Notes under the pieces: model-generated | What the model saw: the letters and a program-made list of their open reading frames with translations, nothing else | Database searches by the model: none | Told to the model about the DNA's origin: nothing | Shown: positions 30,020 through 39,073 of the stretch, piece after piece | Numbering within the stretch: position 1 is the stretch's first letter | Layout of the letters: the number at the start of each line of letters is the position of its first letter | Translations under genes and position numbers: made by a program | DNA from: Aeromonas rivipollensis | GTDB taxonomy: Bacteria > Pseudomonadota > Gammaproteobacteria > Enterobacterales > Aeromonadaceae | Direction: 5' to 3' | Assembly: GCF_010974825.1 (NCBI RefSeq) | Contig: NZ_JAAILA010000010.1 | Coordinates: forward strand, 157,968-221,967 | Length of the DNA stretch: 64,000 bases

Positions 30020-30500
30020 GGTTACCTCTGCGGGGGACATCCGTCCCAAATAATTCGTCCGTAAATCAGCCGCAGATGCTGGTTGTGCCTTGGTACTTAT
30101 GTTGAGAGCTTGTCTTGTGTAATAAACGCTCAATCCATGAGGCAGCCAAACCAGCGATCCGGGCGGGTTTTTTGCATTTTTTTGGAATAACCCGCGAGTA
30201 AGTTAGTCGGTTTGCCCGCGGGTGTAAATGATCCAGTTATACAATTTCGCAATACTTTGCGCAGATAACGCACTCGCCATTGGCGCAAAATGTCGATAAA
30301 TATCACATTAACAGAGATTGTGATGGCAATGCGAGAGATTAGCTTATTTAAATTTCAACAAAGATGTAACAAGCAATCGAATCCACTATTCAATACAGAC
30401 TACGCGGCTTCGAATGAGTAGTGAATATTTATGTGAAATGATTTTTTAACGGCAGCATATCTGGATGAAGGAAAACTAAGCAGAGATAAATAGGGTCAAC
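30020..30500. other. A/T-rich promoter region of the peptide ABC operon
   Basis: About 480 bp with no gene, clearly richer in A/T than its surroundings (for example near 30335-30480). It should hold the promoter(s) of the minus-strand transporter operon. Confidence 0.55.
30302..30324. repeat. inverted repeat ATCACA-N11-TGTGAT
   Basis: Perfect 6-bp dyad with an 11-bp A/T-rich spacer, about 280 bp upstream of the ABC operon start. The half-sites are in the reverse order of a CRP site (TGTGA-N6-TCACA), so it is not a normal CRP box. It may be a regulator site; the protein is unknown. Confidence 0.4.
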
Positions 30501-30560
30501 TCAGAATGATCTGCCAAAGCCCGGCGCGCCGTCACCGGACAAGCCGGGGGGATTGCATAC

Positions 30561-30593
30561 AAAAAGGCGCAGTCCCACCAAGGAACTGCGCCT
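30561..30593 (-). terminator. pgpA operon terminator
   Basis: Stem AGGCGCAGT/ACTGCGCCT followed on the minus strand by TTTTTG, about 100 nt past the pgpA stop codon. Likely ends the ribD-ribE-ribB-ribH-nusB-thiL-pgpA region. Confidence 0.85.
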
Positions 30594-30690
30594 GAAGCTT
30601 AATTGTATGGAAAGAGCGGGCAGACAGAGGATGACACTGCGCGGCATCGAGGGCCAAGCCCGCCATGACAGCCGTGACCTCCGACCCGCC

Positions 30691-31179
30691 TTACCAGCGA
30701 GCCAGCAACTGCATGCAGAGCAGGGCGAACAGACCGGCGATGAGATCATCCAGCATGATGCCGAGCCCGCCGTGGATACGGCGATCGAACCAGGAGATGG
30801 GCCAGGGCTTGAGCACGTCGAACAGCCGGAACAGCACGAAGCCGGCCAGCACCCACTCCCAGCCAGCCGGAGCGGCAATCATGGTGACGCCGAAGCCTAT
30901 CACCTCGTCCCAGACGATGGCACCGTGATCCGGCATGCCGATGGCATCGGTGGCCGCCTGACAGATGCGAATACCCGCCACGAACCCCACCGCCAGCAGG
31001 GCGATGAACCAGGGGGTCGGCAGACCGCTCACCAGCAGGTAGAGCGGAATGGCTACCAGGGTCCCCATGGTGCCCGGTGCCCTGGGGGAGAGACCGGCAC
31101 CAAAGCCCAGCGCCAGACAGTGGAGCGGGTTCTTCAGGCTCAGGCTGTTCAGCTCGGGCCTTATCTTGAAAAAGCTCAT
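30691..31179 (-). CDS. pgpA: phosphatidylglycerophosphatase A
   Basis: Dephosphorylates phosphatidylglycerophosphate to phosphatidylglycerol. 162 aa membrane protein with the family motifs GFGAGLSPRAPGTMGTLVAIPLY, HGAIVWDEVIGF and FRLFDVLKPWPISWFDRRIHGGLGIMLDDLIAG. Its ATG overlaps the thiL stop codon by 4 nt. thiL-pgpA after nusB is the standard gammaproteobacterial order. Confidence 0.95.
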   Translation of the reverse strand: MSFFKIRPELNSLSLKNPLHCLALGFGAGLSPRAPGTMGTLVAIPLYLLVSGLPTPWFIALLAVGFVAGIRICQAATDAIGMPDHGAIVWDEVIGFGVTMIAAPAGWEWVLAGFVLFRLFDVLKPWPISWFDRRIHGGLGIMLDDLIAGLFALLCMQLLARW

Positions 31180-32135
31180 GCGAAGTGATCCCAGCCCTTG
31201 AGATGAAGCTCGACCGGCTGCTCATCCTGCACATAGTCGATGCCGGGGTCGCCGGCCTGGATGCGGCCGATGCGGGTGAACCTGACGCCGCAGTTGGCCA
31301 GCGCCGTGTCCAGGGCACCGTGATGCTCCTGTGGCACAGTGAAGCAGAGCTCGTAGTCATCGCCACCGGCCAGCGCCAGTTGCCAGGCATCCCGTGCGGG
31401 CACGGCGTCCTGCAACACGGGCGAGAGGGGCAGCAGGTCCAGATCGATCTGGGCCCGCACACCGGACGCCTTGAGGATATGACCGAGATCGGAAGCCAGG
31501 CCGTCGGAGAGATCCAGCGCGCTGCTCGCCAGCCCGCGCAAGGCCTGACCGGCCAGGATGCGGGGATGGGGATGATCGAGCCTGGGCAGCACGGCCGCCA
31601 GCTGGTTCTCGTTGAGGGTGCGTTTGCCCAGCAGATGGGAGAGGGCCAGGGCCGCATCCCCCAGGGTGCCGGTGACATAGATGCCGTCCCCTACCCTGGC
31701 GCCACTGCGCATCAGGGCACGGCCGGTCGGCACGGATCCCTTCACCGAGACGGTGATGGAGAGTGGCCCGCGGGTCATGTCCCCCCCCACCAGGGCCACA
31801 TTGTAATATTCAGCGAGCTCGAGGAACCCTTCCGCAAAGCCCGCGACCCAGGCCTCGTTGACGGCGGGCAGGGTCAGCGCCAGGGAGACCCAGCGCGGCT
31901 CGGCCCCCATGGCGGCGAGATCGGAGAGGTTGACCGCCAGCGCCTTGTAGCCCAGATCCACCGGATCCATGTCCGGGAAGAAGTGCACGCCGCTCACCAG
32001 GGTATCCGTGCTCACCGCCAGCATGGTATCGGCGGGCAGGGTCAGCAGGGCGCAGTCATCCCCTGGGCCCATCACCACGTCCTTGCGGGCGTGGGGGACC
32101 TTGAAGTACTTCTCAATCAGCTCAAATTCACCCAT
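31176..32135 (-). CDS. thiL: thiamine-monophosphate kinase
   Basis: Phosphorylates thiamine monophosphate to thiamine diphosphate. 319 aa: MGEFELIEKYF, GPGDDCALL, STDTLVSGVHFFPDMDPVDLGYKALAVNLSDLAAMGAEPRWVSLAL, GGDMTRG and DLSDGLASDL, all typical of the AIR-synthase-like ThiL fold. Its product is the cofactor of Dxs, encoded at 22.7 kb. Confidence 0.96.
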   Translation of the reverse strand: MGEFELIEKYFKVPHARKDVVMGPGDDCALLTLPADTMLAVSTDTLVSGVHFFPDMDPVDLGYKALAVNLSDLAAMGAEPRWVSLALTLPAVNEAWVAGFAEGFLELAEYYNVALVGGDMTRGPLSITVSVKGSVPTGRALMRSGARVGDGIYVTGTLGDAALALSHLLGKRTLNENQLAAVLPRLDHPHPRILAGQALRGLASSALDLSDGLASDLGHILKASGVRAQIDLDLLPLSPVLQDAVPARDAWQLALAGGDDYELCFTVPQEHHGALDTALANCGVRFTRIGRIQAGDPGIDYVQDEQPVELHLKGWDHFA

Positions 32136-32140
32136 ACAGT

Positions 32141-32164
32141 AAAAAGCCAGCGGTTAAGCTGGCT
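32141..32164 (-). terminator. terminator between nusB and thiL
   Basis: Stem AGCCAGC/GCTGGCT with a 6-nt loop followed on the minus strand by TTTTTAC, a few bases before the thiL start. The remaining 170 bp up to nusB show no gene. Confidence 0.75.
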
Positions 32165-32336
32165 CCTCTCTTAGATGCTGTTGATGCGCTTGCTGCGACA
32201 TAGTGATCAAGGCTCATCTGCTGCTCGGGCTCCTCATGTATGTCTATACACTCCGGCCCCTGCGCTGCTCTTCACCTTGCTGACGACTTCTCGCGACAGA
32301 GCATCTATCAGCACTGAATGCTGATGGACGGCGGGA

Positions 32337-32750
32337 TCAACGCTTGGGCAGCGTCTTGATCACCTTGTCCAGTACACCGTTGACAAACTTGTGGCTGTCA
32401 TCGGCGGCGAAGGCTTTGGCCAGCTCGATCGCTTCGTTGATCACCACGCGCGGCGGCACATCATCACGACGGGTCAGCTCGTAGGTCGCCAGACGCAGGA
32501 TCGCCTTGTCCACCATGTCCACTTCTTCCAGCGGACGGGAGAGGAAAGGTGAGAACACCTTGTCCAGCTCGTTGCAGTGGACCGCTACCCCGAACAGCAG
32601 ATCGCGGAAATAGCTCAGGTCCACACCCTTGGTGTCCTGATCGATCTTGAACTGCTCTTCGATGTCGCCCACGTTGGCCTGGGTCATCTGCCACTGGTAG
32701 ATGGCCTGGGTGGCGCAATGGCGGGCCTTACGGCGCTCGGACGGTTTCAA
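32337..32750 (-). CDS. nusB: transcription antitermination factor NusB
   Basis: Binds boxA RNA with S10 in rRNA antitermination. 137 aa all-helical protein: [47 protein letters not shown] and [33 protein letters not shown]. It starts 14 nt after ribH, the widely conserved ribH-nusB pair. Confidence 0.97.
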   Translation of the reverse strand: MKPSERRKARHCATQAIYQWQMTQANVGDIEEQFKIDQDTKGVDLSYFRDLLFGVAVHCNELDKVFSPFLSRPLEEVDMVDKAILRLATYELTRRDDVPPRVVINEAIELAKAFAADDSHKFVNGVLDKVIKTLPKR

Positions 32751-32764
32751 TGTACTTCTCCTCG

Positions 32765-33235
32765 TTACACGTCCAGCTGTTTCAGGACGTTGATCATTTC
32801 GAGCGCGCTCAGTGCAGCCTCTGCACCCTTGTTACCCGCCTTGGTACCGGCGCGCTCGATGGCTTGTTCAATGTTTTCAGTGGTCAGTACGCCGAAGGCG
32901 ACGGGAATTTCATACTCCATCATCACCTGGGCCAGCCCCTTGCCGTTCTCGCTCGCCACCAGTTCGAAGTGATAGGTGCCGCCACGGATGACGGTACCGA
33001 GCGCGACTATGGCGTCGTATTGACCGCTCTTGGCCAGCTTCTTGGCTGCCAGGGGAATTTCGACGGCACCCGGCACACGCACCAGGGTGAGATTGCTGTC
33101 CTGGACCTGGCCTTGACGCTTCAGCACGTCCAGCGCGCCGTTCACCAGGCTGTCATTGATGAAGCTGTTGAAACGGGCAACGACAATAGCAACACGCGCC
33201 TCGGGAGCGGCGATATTCCCTTCGATAATCTTCAT
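32765..33235 (-). CDS. ribH: 6,7-dimethyl-8-ribityllumazine synthase
   Basis: Condenses 5-amino-6-ribitylamino-uracil with 3,4-dihydroxy-2-butanone 4-phosphate, the penultimate riboflavin step (called ribE in E. coli). 156 aa starting [38 protein letters not shown]; later [29 protein letters not shown] and [29 protein letters not shown]. The start at 33235 excludes a 38-residue extension with no family match. Its substrates come from RibB and RibD encoded upstream. Confidence 0.97.
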   Translation of the reverse strand: MKIIEGNIAAPEARVAIVVARFNSFINDSLVNGALDVLKRQGQVQDSNLTLVRVPGAVEIPLAAKKLAKSGQYDAIVALGTVIRGGTYHFELVASENGKGLAQVMMEYEIPVAFGVLTTENIEQAIERAGTKAGNKGAEAALSALEMINVLKQLDV

Positions 33236-33365
33236 TGGAAATCCTGTCTCTGTGCAATCAATAGGGGCCGGGGCCAAAAGTGCACGCATTCTAGCACAAC
33301 AGAGCCGCGACAAAAAACCATGGCCGCATCGTGCGGCCATGATAGTCATTCAAGCCATCAGGGAC

Positions 33366-33526
33366 TTGTTCGCCGACGTACTCCACCACCTCAAGGCCGA
33401 AGCCGCGGGAAGAGGGGGATATTTCATCGAGCGAGTACCAAGGCGCTTAGTCGCCGATGTACTCCACCACTTCCAGGCTGAAGCCGCTGACGAGGATGGT
33501 ATTTCGTCAAGCGAGTACCAAAGCGC
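33366..33526 (-). repeat. two diverged copies of the ribB 3' end
   Basis: Directly after the ribB stop codon, two ~80-bp tandem copies (33447-33526 and 33366-33446) repeat the last codons of ribB. The real end reads [16 protein letters not shown]; copy 1 reads GFSLEVVEYIGD-stop and copy 2 reads [12 protein letters not shown] with the stop changed to a Gln codon. Upstream the match continues through KYH-type codons (AAATACCAT; ATTTC on plus) with small indels. Many differences are at third codon positions. Confidence 0.85.
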
Positions 33527-34636
33527 TTACTCGCCGACGTATTCCACAACCTCAAGGCCGAAACCGCCTAGGGCATGGTATTTCTTCGGCGAGCTCAAGA
33601 GGCGCATCTTGCCGACCCCGAGCGCCTTGAGGATCTGGGAACCCACGCCGACCCGGCGCGAGGTGCCCTGCCACTTGGCCCCTTCCGGTGCCAGTCCCTT
33701 GTCGGCGGCTTCAAAGCCCTTGACCCGGGCCAGCAGCTCGGCGCCCTGGGCTTCGGCCCCCAGGATCACCAGCACACCGCCCTCTTCGGCGATGCGGGCC
33801 ATGGATTTGGGCAGCGGCCAACTGCGGGCGCTGTGGCGATCCGTCAGCAGCAGATCGCTCAGCACGTCGTGCAGATGGACCCGCACCAGAGTCGGCTGGT
33901 CGGCTTTCACCTCGCCTTTCTTGAGGGCGAAGTGCACCTGGTTGTCTATGGTGTCGCGGAAGGTGACCAGATCAAATTCCCCGAACTCGGTGGGCAGCTT
34001 GCACTCGGCCACCTTCTCCACCGTGGTCTCGTGCTGGTTGCGATACTCGATGAGGTCGGCGATGGTGCCGAGCTTGATGCCGTGCTGCTCGGCGAAGACC
34101 TCAAGGTCGGGACGGCGCGCCATGGTGCCATCCTCGTTGAGGATCTCGACGATGACGGAGGCCGCCTCGTATCCGGCCAGACGGGCCAGATCGCAGCCCG
34201 CTTCTGTATGGCCGGCACGGGTCAGCACGCCGCCATCCTGCGCCATCAGCGGGAAGATGTGGCCAGGCTGCACCAGATCGGCAGCCTTGGCGTTCGGTGC
34301 GACGGCGGCCTGTACGGTGACGGCGCGATCGGCGGCTGAGATGCCGGTGGTCACCCCCTCGGCCGCTTCTATGGTCACGGTGAAGGCGGTGGAGAACTGG
34401 GCGTTGTTCCTGTCCACCATCAGCGGCAGCGCCAGCTGCTTGCAGCGATCCCGGGTCAGGGTCAGGCAGATCAAGCCCCTGCCGTAACGGGCCATGAAGT
34501 TGATATCCTCCGGACGGACACAGGAGGCGGCCATGATGAGGTCCCCTTCGTTCTCCCTGTCTTCGTCATCCATCAGGATCACCATCTTGCCCGCCTTGAT
34601 ATCGGCAATGATTTCCTGGGTTGTGCTCAGCGCCAT
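33527..34636 (-). CDS. ribB: 3,4-dihydroxy-2-butanone 4-phosphate synthase with inactive GCHII-like domain (RibBX type)
   Basis: 369 aa. The N-terminal ~200 residues are Rib[56 protein letters not shown]; it makes the four-carbon unit of riboflavin from ribulose 5-phosphate. The C-terminal part aligns with GTP cyclohydrolase II (RibA) but reads [25 protein letters not shown] where RibA has its zinc cysteines, and no Cys is left there. That domain should be catalytically dead, as in the RibBX proteins of other gammaproteobacteria; a separate ribA is expected elsewhere. Two diverged copies of its 3' end follow. Confidence 0.93.
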   Translation of the reverse strand: MALSTTQEIIADIKAGKMVILMDDEDRENEGDLIMAASCVRPEDINFMARYGRGLICLTLTRDRCKQLALPLMVDRNNAQFSTAFTVTIEAAEGVTTGISAADRAVTVQAAVAPNAKAADLVQPGHIFPLMAQDGGVLTRAGHTEAGCDLARLAGYEAASVIVEILNEDGTMARRPDLEVFAEQHGIKLGTIADLIEYRNQHETTVEKVAECKLPTEFGEFDLVTFRDTIDNQVHFALKKGEVKADQPTLVRVHLHDVLSDLLLTDRHSARSWPLPKSMARIAEEGGVLVILGAEAQGAELLARVKGFEAADKGLAPEGAKWQGTSRRVGVGSQILKALGVGKMRLLSSPKKYHALGGFGLEVVEYVGE

Positions 34637-34778
34637 GGGCTACTCCATCAACATGCTTGGGGAATTGAGCCTGCCGGCTCGGCTTGATACTGCATCATTG
34701 TGTGCTAGATGGGGGCGCGGGGCCCCATTTCAATCGGAGCGGGATCACAGAACCGTATTTTGCCCGCTCGCCTGCCTG

Positions 34779-35432
34779 TCAGATAAACCCGGATCGGGCC
34801 AGGGTCTCCAGGGTCAGGCTGGATCCGCCCTGCTCCTGCGCCCTGCCCTGCATCAGCCGCTCCAGATAGCGGGCGATTTGATCCACCTCCAGGTTCACCC
34901 TGTGGCCCGGTTTCCAGCGGGCTATGGTGGTCTCCTGGGCGGTGTGGGGCACTATGGTCAGGCGAAAGAGATCCCCCTGCACGGCGTTGACCGTCAGACT
35001 GATGCCATCCACCGCAATAGACCCCTTCTCGGCTATGTAGCGAGAAAGTTCCTGTGGCGCCTGGATCCAGTACTCGATGGCGCGGCCGCTGCTGGACTTG
35101 CTCTTCACCTCGCCTATGCCATCGACATGGCCCGAGACCAGGTGGCCGCCGAGGCGGGAGCTCGGCATCAGCGCCTTCTCGAGATTCACCGGATCCCCCA
35201 CCTTGGCCTCGGCAAAACCGGTGCGAGAGAGGGTCTCAAGGGAAACGTCCGCGGTGTAGCTCTTGTCCCCCAGGGCCACCACCGTCAGGCAGACGCCGTT
35301 GGTGGCGATGGAGTCGCCCAGCTTGACGTCGCCAAAGTCCAGGGTCGGCGCATGGACTGTGAGGGCCATGTCATCCCCCTGGCGGCGCAGGGCGGCCAGG
35401 GTGCCCATGGCTTCGATAATTCCGGTAAACAT
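34779..35432 (-). CDS. ribE: riboflavin synthase (alpha subunit)
   Basis: Dismutates two lumazine molecules into riboflavin (ribC in E. coli naming). 217 aa with two lumazine-binding repeats, starting MFTGIIEAMGTL and, in the second half, LSRYIAEKGSIAVDGISLTVNAVQGDLFRLTIVPHT. Internal GHLVSGHVDGIGEV is conserved. It lies between ribD and ribB on the same strand. Confidence 0.96.
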   Translation of the reverse strand: MFTGIIEAMGTLAALRRQGDDMALTVHAPTLDFGDVKLGDSIATNGVCLTVVALGDKSYTADVSLETLSRTGFAEAKVGDPVNLEKALMPSSRLGGHLVSGHVDGIGEVKSKSSSGRAIEYWIQAPQELSRYIAEKGSIAVDGISLTVNAVQGDLFRLTIVPHTAQETTIARWKPGHRVNLEVDQIARYLERLMQGRAQEQGGSSLTLETLARSGFI

Positions 35433-35486
35433 GCAGATCACCTTGATGATGACGAGGTCAAACCGACCCCGATAGACAGTGAAAAA

Positions 35487-36596
35487 TCAGGCAATTTTCG
35501 CTGTGATGCGAATATCCTGCCCCACCAGACGCACATCCTTGAGCTGGAGCTTGGGGGCCTGGAACAGCTTGGTCAACTCCGGCAGGTGGAACAGGCCGCG
35601 CCCCTCATCCCCCAGCAGCTTGGGAGCCTGATAGAGCACCAGCTCGTCCACCAGCCCCTTGGCCAGCAGGGCGCCGCACAGCCTGGGGCCCGCCTCCACC
35701 AGCACAGAGTTGATGTTCTGCTTGGCCAGCAGCATGAAGAGGCTGACCAGATCCAGCTTGCCATCCAGCAGCGGCAGGGTCAGCTGCTGCACCCAGGCAG
35801 GCCAGTCCCCGTCGACCTTGTGACGGGCCAGCAGCACGGGGCTCTCGCTCTGGAACAGGGGCAGATCAGGGGTGAGCCGGTTCTGGGAATCGACGATGAC
35901 CCGCAGCGGCTGGCGCAGGGTCTCTTTGGGATAAACGGCCTTGACCGAGGCTGGCAGCTCGTCCCAGCGCACGTTGAGGGAGGCGCCGTCGGCCAGCACA
36001 GTCTCGGCGCTGGAGAGCACAGCATCGTGGCGGGCACGCAGCCGCTGCACGTCGCGGCGCGCCTCCGGGGAGGTGATCCACTGGCTCTCGCCACTCGCCA
36101 TGGCGGTGCGGCCGTCGAGGCTGGCACCGAGCTTGACCGTCACCTGCGGGAAGGCGGTGCGCATCCGCTTGAAGAAACCCGGGTTGAGGGCCTCGGCCTC
36201 GGCGCTGAGCAGGCCGAAGTCGGTCTTGATGCCCGCCTCGGAGAGCATGCGCAGGCCGCGTCCCCCCACCTGGGGATTGGGATCCACCATGGCGGCGACC
36301 ACCCGGGTCACGCCGGCCTTGATCAGCGCCTCGGCGCAGGGAGGGGTGCGACCGTGATGGGAGCAGGGCTCCAGGGTCACATAAGCGGTGGCGCCGCGGG
36401 CCTCTTCCCCGGCGGCATGCAGGGCATAGACCTCGGCATGGGGTTCACCGGCACGCTGGTGCCAGCCCTCCCCCACCACAACGCCGGCCTTCACCAGCAC
36501 GGCGCCTACACAGGGATTGGGGGCCGTGGTGTAACGGCCGCGGCGGGCCAGTTCGAGGGCCCGACTCATCCATTGGTAATCATCTTGACTAAACAT
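35487..36596 (-). CDS. ribD: bifunctional diaminohydroxyphosphoribosylaminopyrimidine deaminase/reductase
   Basis: Second and third steps of riboflavin synthesis from the GTP product. 369 aa. The N-terminal cytidine deaminase-like domain has the zinc motif HAEVYAL and PCSHHGRTPPC; the C-terminal RibD reductase domain begins near residue 145 (VTVKLGASLDGRTAMASGESQWITS). It follows nrdR in the conserved nrdR-ribD-ribE order, with a 188-bp gap that holds a palindrome and an nrdR echo. Confidence 0.96.
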   Translation of the reverse strand: MFSQDDYQWMSRALELARRGRYTTAPNPCVGAVLVKAGVVVGEGWHQRAGEPHAEVYALHAAGEEARGATAYVTLEPCSHHGRTPPCAEALIKAGVTRVVAAMVDPNPQVGGRGLRMLSEAGIKTDFGLLSAEAEALNPGFFKRMRTAFPQVTVKLGASLDGRTAMASGESQWITSPEARRDVQRLRARHDAVLSSAETVLADGASLNVRWDELPASVKAVYPKETLRQPLRVIVDSQNRLTPDLPLFQSESPVLLARHKVDGDWPAWVQQLTLPLLDGKLDLVSLFMLLAKQNINSVLVEAGPRLCGALLAKGLVDELVLYQAPKLLGDEGRGLFHLPELTKLFQAPKLQLKDVRLVGQDIRITAKIA

Positions 36597-36630
36597 CTGG
36601 GCTCCCGTTCAAAGCGAGAAAATTGGCGTT

Positions 36631-36662
36631 GTAGGTTCGATTAGCGCAGCGTAATCGGACAT
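36631..36662. repeat. single REP-like palindrome (TTAGCGCAGCGTAA type)
   Basis: CGATTA and TAATCG flank GCGCAGCG, bounded by GTAGGTT on the left. It resembles the widespread extragenic palindrome built on GGATTAGCGCAGCGTAATCC. Only one copy was recognised in this window. Confidence 0.55.
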
Positions 36663-36670
36663 GGGGAAGC

Positions 36671-36769
36671 TTACTTCTCCAGCTTGGCGATCTCTTCACC
36701 GCTTCTTGTCATAAACAAGGCGGATGTCCTCGAAGCTGCGATAGGTGGAAACGAAGCGGATATCACCTT
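36671..36769 (-). repeat. diverged copy of the nrdR 3' end
   Basis: The last ~95 bp of nrdR are repeated just downstream of its stop codon. The copy preserves [12 protein letters not shown] and the terminal [12 protein letters not shown], with a small insertion between them that breaks the frame. AAG/AAA and GAG/GAA differences are synonymous. Confidence 0.85.
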
Positions 36770-36784
36770 GCCCACCCGATAGCA

Positions 36785-37234
36785 TTACTTTTCCAGCTTG
36801 GCGATCTCTTCACCGAATTCGCGGATGTCCTCGAAGCTGCGATAGACGGAGGCGAAGCGGATATAGGCCACCTTGTCCAGGCTCTTGAGCTCATCCATCA
36901 CCAGGTTGCCCACCAGCTGGGAGGCGACTTCGCGCTCGCCGGTGGCACGCAGCCGGGACTTGATGTGGTTGACCCCCTTTTCGATGGCCTCCATGCTCAC
37001 TGGCCGCTTCTCCAGGGCCCGCAGTATGCCGGCCCGCAGCTTGTCTTCATTGAAGGGCTCGCGGGAGCCGTTGGACTTGATGACACGGGGCATCACCAGC
37101 TCGGCCATCTCGAAGGTGGTGAAGCGCTCGTGGCAGAGCAGGCATTCACGACGGCGGCGCACCTGATGGCCTTCTGCCACCAGACGGGAGTCGATCACCT
37201 TGGTATCAACGGCACTACAGAAAGGGCAATGCAT
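36785..37234 (-). CDS. nrdR: transcriptional repressor NrdR
   Basis: ATP/dATP-sensing repressor of ribonucleotide reductase genes. 149 aa: N-terminal zinc ribbon [15 protein letters not shown] with [17 protein letters not shown], then an ATP-cone ([46 protein letters not shown]). It lies upstream of ribD in the usual order. A diverged copy of its last codons follows the gene. Confidence 0.97.
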   Translation of the reverse strand: MHCPFCSAVDTKVIDSRLVAEGHQVRRRRECLLCHERFTTFEMAELVMPRVIKSNGSREPFNEDKLRAGILRALEKRPVSMEAIEKGVNHIKSRLRATGEREVASQLVGNLVMDELKSLDKVAYIRFASVYRSFEDIREFGEEIAKLEK

Positions 37235-37331
37235 CTGACCTCCGGCGTTAACGGAAAAGGCACCTGCCCCGCGGGGTCAGGATCTTGGCCGGCCAGTGTA
37301 GCACGGCCATCCAAAGCCGGTAAAAGCCCAG

Positions 37332-37360
37332 AAAAAACAATGCCACCCGGAGGTGGCATT
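37332..37360 (-). terminator. glyA terminator
   Basis: Stem AATGCCACC/GGTGGCATT, loop of 4, followed on the minus strand by GTTTTTTC, just past the glyA stop. Confidence 0.88.
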
Positions 37361-37386
37361 GGTCTCAAACCAGACTGTCTGGCCGA

Positions 37387-38640
37387 TCAGGCATAGACAG
37401 GGAAACGGCGGCAGATGTCCAGCACCTTCTCGCGAACTGTGGCCAGCACGGCGTCGTTGTCGTGGTTGTCCAGCACGTCGCAGATCCAGTTGGTCAGCTC
37501 GATGGACTCGGCTTCCTTGAAACCACGGCGGGTGATGGCCGGGGTACCGATCCGCACACCCGAGGTGACGAAGGGAGAACGCGGGTCGTTCGGCACCGAG
37601 TTCTTGTTGACGGTGATGTTGGCCTTGCCAAGGGCGGCATCGGCTTCTTTACCGGTCAGCTCGCGGCCGATCAGATCCACCAGCATCAGGTGGTTGTCGG
37701 TACCGCCGGAGACGATCTTGTAGCCGCGCTCCATGAAGGTCGCAGCCATGGCCTTGGCGTTCTTGACGACCTGGGCCTGATAGGTTTTGAACCCCGGCTC
37801 CAGTGCTTCCTTGAAGGCCACGGCCTTGCCGGCGATGACGTGCATCAGCGGGCCACCCTGACCACCCGGGAAGACGGCGGAGTTCAGCTTCTTGTAGAGA
37901 TCTTCGTCGTCAGCGGCGGAGAGGATCAGACCACCACGGGGACCAGCCAGGGTCTTGTGGGTGGTGGAGGTGACCACGTGGGCGTGGGGCACCGGGTTCG
38001 GGTAGACGCCTGCGGCAATCAGACCGGCCACGTGAGCCATGTCGACGAACAGGTAAGCACCGATCTTGTCGGCGATTTCGCGCATGCGGGCCCAGTCGAC
38101 AATGCCGGAGTAGGCGGAGAAGCCACCGATCATCATCTTCGGCTTGTGCTCAACGGCAAGGCGCTCCATCTCGTCATAGTCGATCTTGCCGGACTCATCG
38201 ATGCCGTAGGGGATGATGTTGTACAGCTTGCCGGAGAAGTTGACGGGGGAGCCGTGGGTCAGGTGACCACCGTGGGCCAGGTTCATGCCCAGCACTGTGT
38301 CGCCCGGCTGCAGCAGGGCCATGTAAACGGCGCTGTTGGCCTGGGAGCCGGAGTGCGGCTGCACGTTGGCATAGGTGGCACCAAACAGTTCCTTGGCGCG
38401 CTCGATGGCCAGGGTTTCGACCACGTCGACGTACTCGCAACCGCCGTAGTAACGCTTGGCCGGGTAGCCTTCAGCGTACTTGTTGGTCAACTGGGAGCCT
38501 TGGGCTTCCATGACGCGGGGGCTGGTGTAGTTCTCAGACGCGATCAGCTCGATATGTTCTTCCTGACGACGGGTTTCGTCTGTGATGGCCTGCCACAGCT
38601 CTGGATCATAGCCGGCGATGGTCATGTCACGTTTCAACAT
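37387..38640 (-). CDS. glyA: serine hydroxymethyltransferase
   Basis: PLP enzyme converting serine and tetrahydrofolate to glycine and methylene-THF. 417 aa with start ATG at 38640 ([19 protein letters not shown]), the same length as E. coli GlyA. Motifs: [19 protein letters not shown], the PLP-binding [12 protein letters not shown] (Lys near 229), and C-terminal [15 protein letters not shown] PurR-type operator lies between promoter and start codon, linking it to one-carbon and purine control. Confidence 0.97.
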   Translation of the reverse strand: MLKRDMTIAGYDPELWQAITDETRRQEEHIELIASENYTSPRVMEAQGSQLTNKYAEGYPAKRYYGGCEYVDVVETLAIERAKELFGATYANVQPHSGSQANSAVYMALLQPGDTVLGMNLAHGGHLTHGSPVNFSGKLYNIIPYGIDESGKIDYDEMERLAVEHKPKMMIGGFSAYSGIVDWARMREIADKIGAYLFVDMAHVAGLIAAGVYPNPVPHAHVVTSTTHKTLAGPRGGLILSAADDEDLYKKLNSAVFPGGQGGPLMHVIAGKAVAFKEALEPGFKTYQAQVVKNAKAMAATFMERGYKIVSGGTDNHLMLVDLIGRELTGKEADAALGKANITVNKNSVPNDPRSPFVTSGVRIGTPAITRRGFKEAESIELTNWICDVLDNHDNDAVLATVREKVLDICRRFPVYA

Positions 38641-38652
38641 CCGTTTATCTCC

Positions 38653-38668
38653 TGAAAATCGTTTGCGC
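38653..38668 (-). promoter_or_regulatory. PurR-type operator upstream of glyA
   Basis: On the minus strand GCGCAAACGATTTTCA keeps the PurR core GCAANCGNTT, 13 nt before the glyA ATG and partly overlapping the ribosome site. E. coli glyA is repressed by PurR, which makes the match credible despite three mismatches at the edges. Confidence 0.65.
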
Positions 38669-39073
38669 GATAGGTGAAGTGGGCCCGCGCATTGTAACGT
38701 GAGCTGGATCAAAGAGACAGTCCAACCACCCAAAAACTTGTTTATAAAATGTAAAATACGTCGCAATTTTCGAAGCCGGACGCCCCTCTTCCTCCTTGCC
38801 TCTCGCGGGCCCCGTACGCCCTCCGCCAGCTCGGCCCCTCCTCAGGCGCCCGATGCTCCTGCCTGACCCGCCCTCAGAGTCTTCCTCAGTGGAGGGAAAA
38901 AACCAGAGCCAGATCATGGATATAGCATTTACTAACAGATAACATCTTTAGACAGCACAGCGGTTGCGAAGCCTGGCGAGCGGCCATGGGCTGGCAACGG
39001 CAGGGCCCTTTGGCGCACAGGCTCACACCAGAGCCCTGCATTTGCCTCTCTCACCACAAGGGGGAACTCCACC
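38669..39073. other. intergenic region between glyA and the zinc-ribbon gene
   Basis: About 400 bp between divergent genes. It carries the glyA promoter; an A/T-rich stretch at 38740-38770 could serve either strand. No gene, RNA or repeat was recognised. Confidence 0.5.

Noticed and set aside
30302..30324. CRP binding site
   Set aside because: The half-sites TCACA and TGTGA are in the wrong order and the spacer is 11, not 6.
34637..34778. FMN riboswitch upstream of ribB
   Set aside because: The gap is only 142 bp and lacks the conserved RFN core; none was found before ribE, ribD or ribH either.
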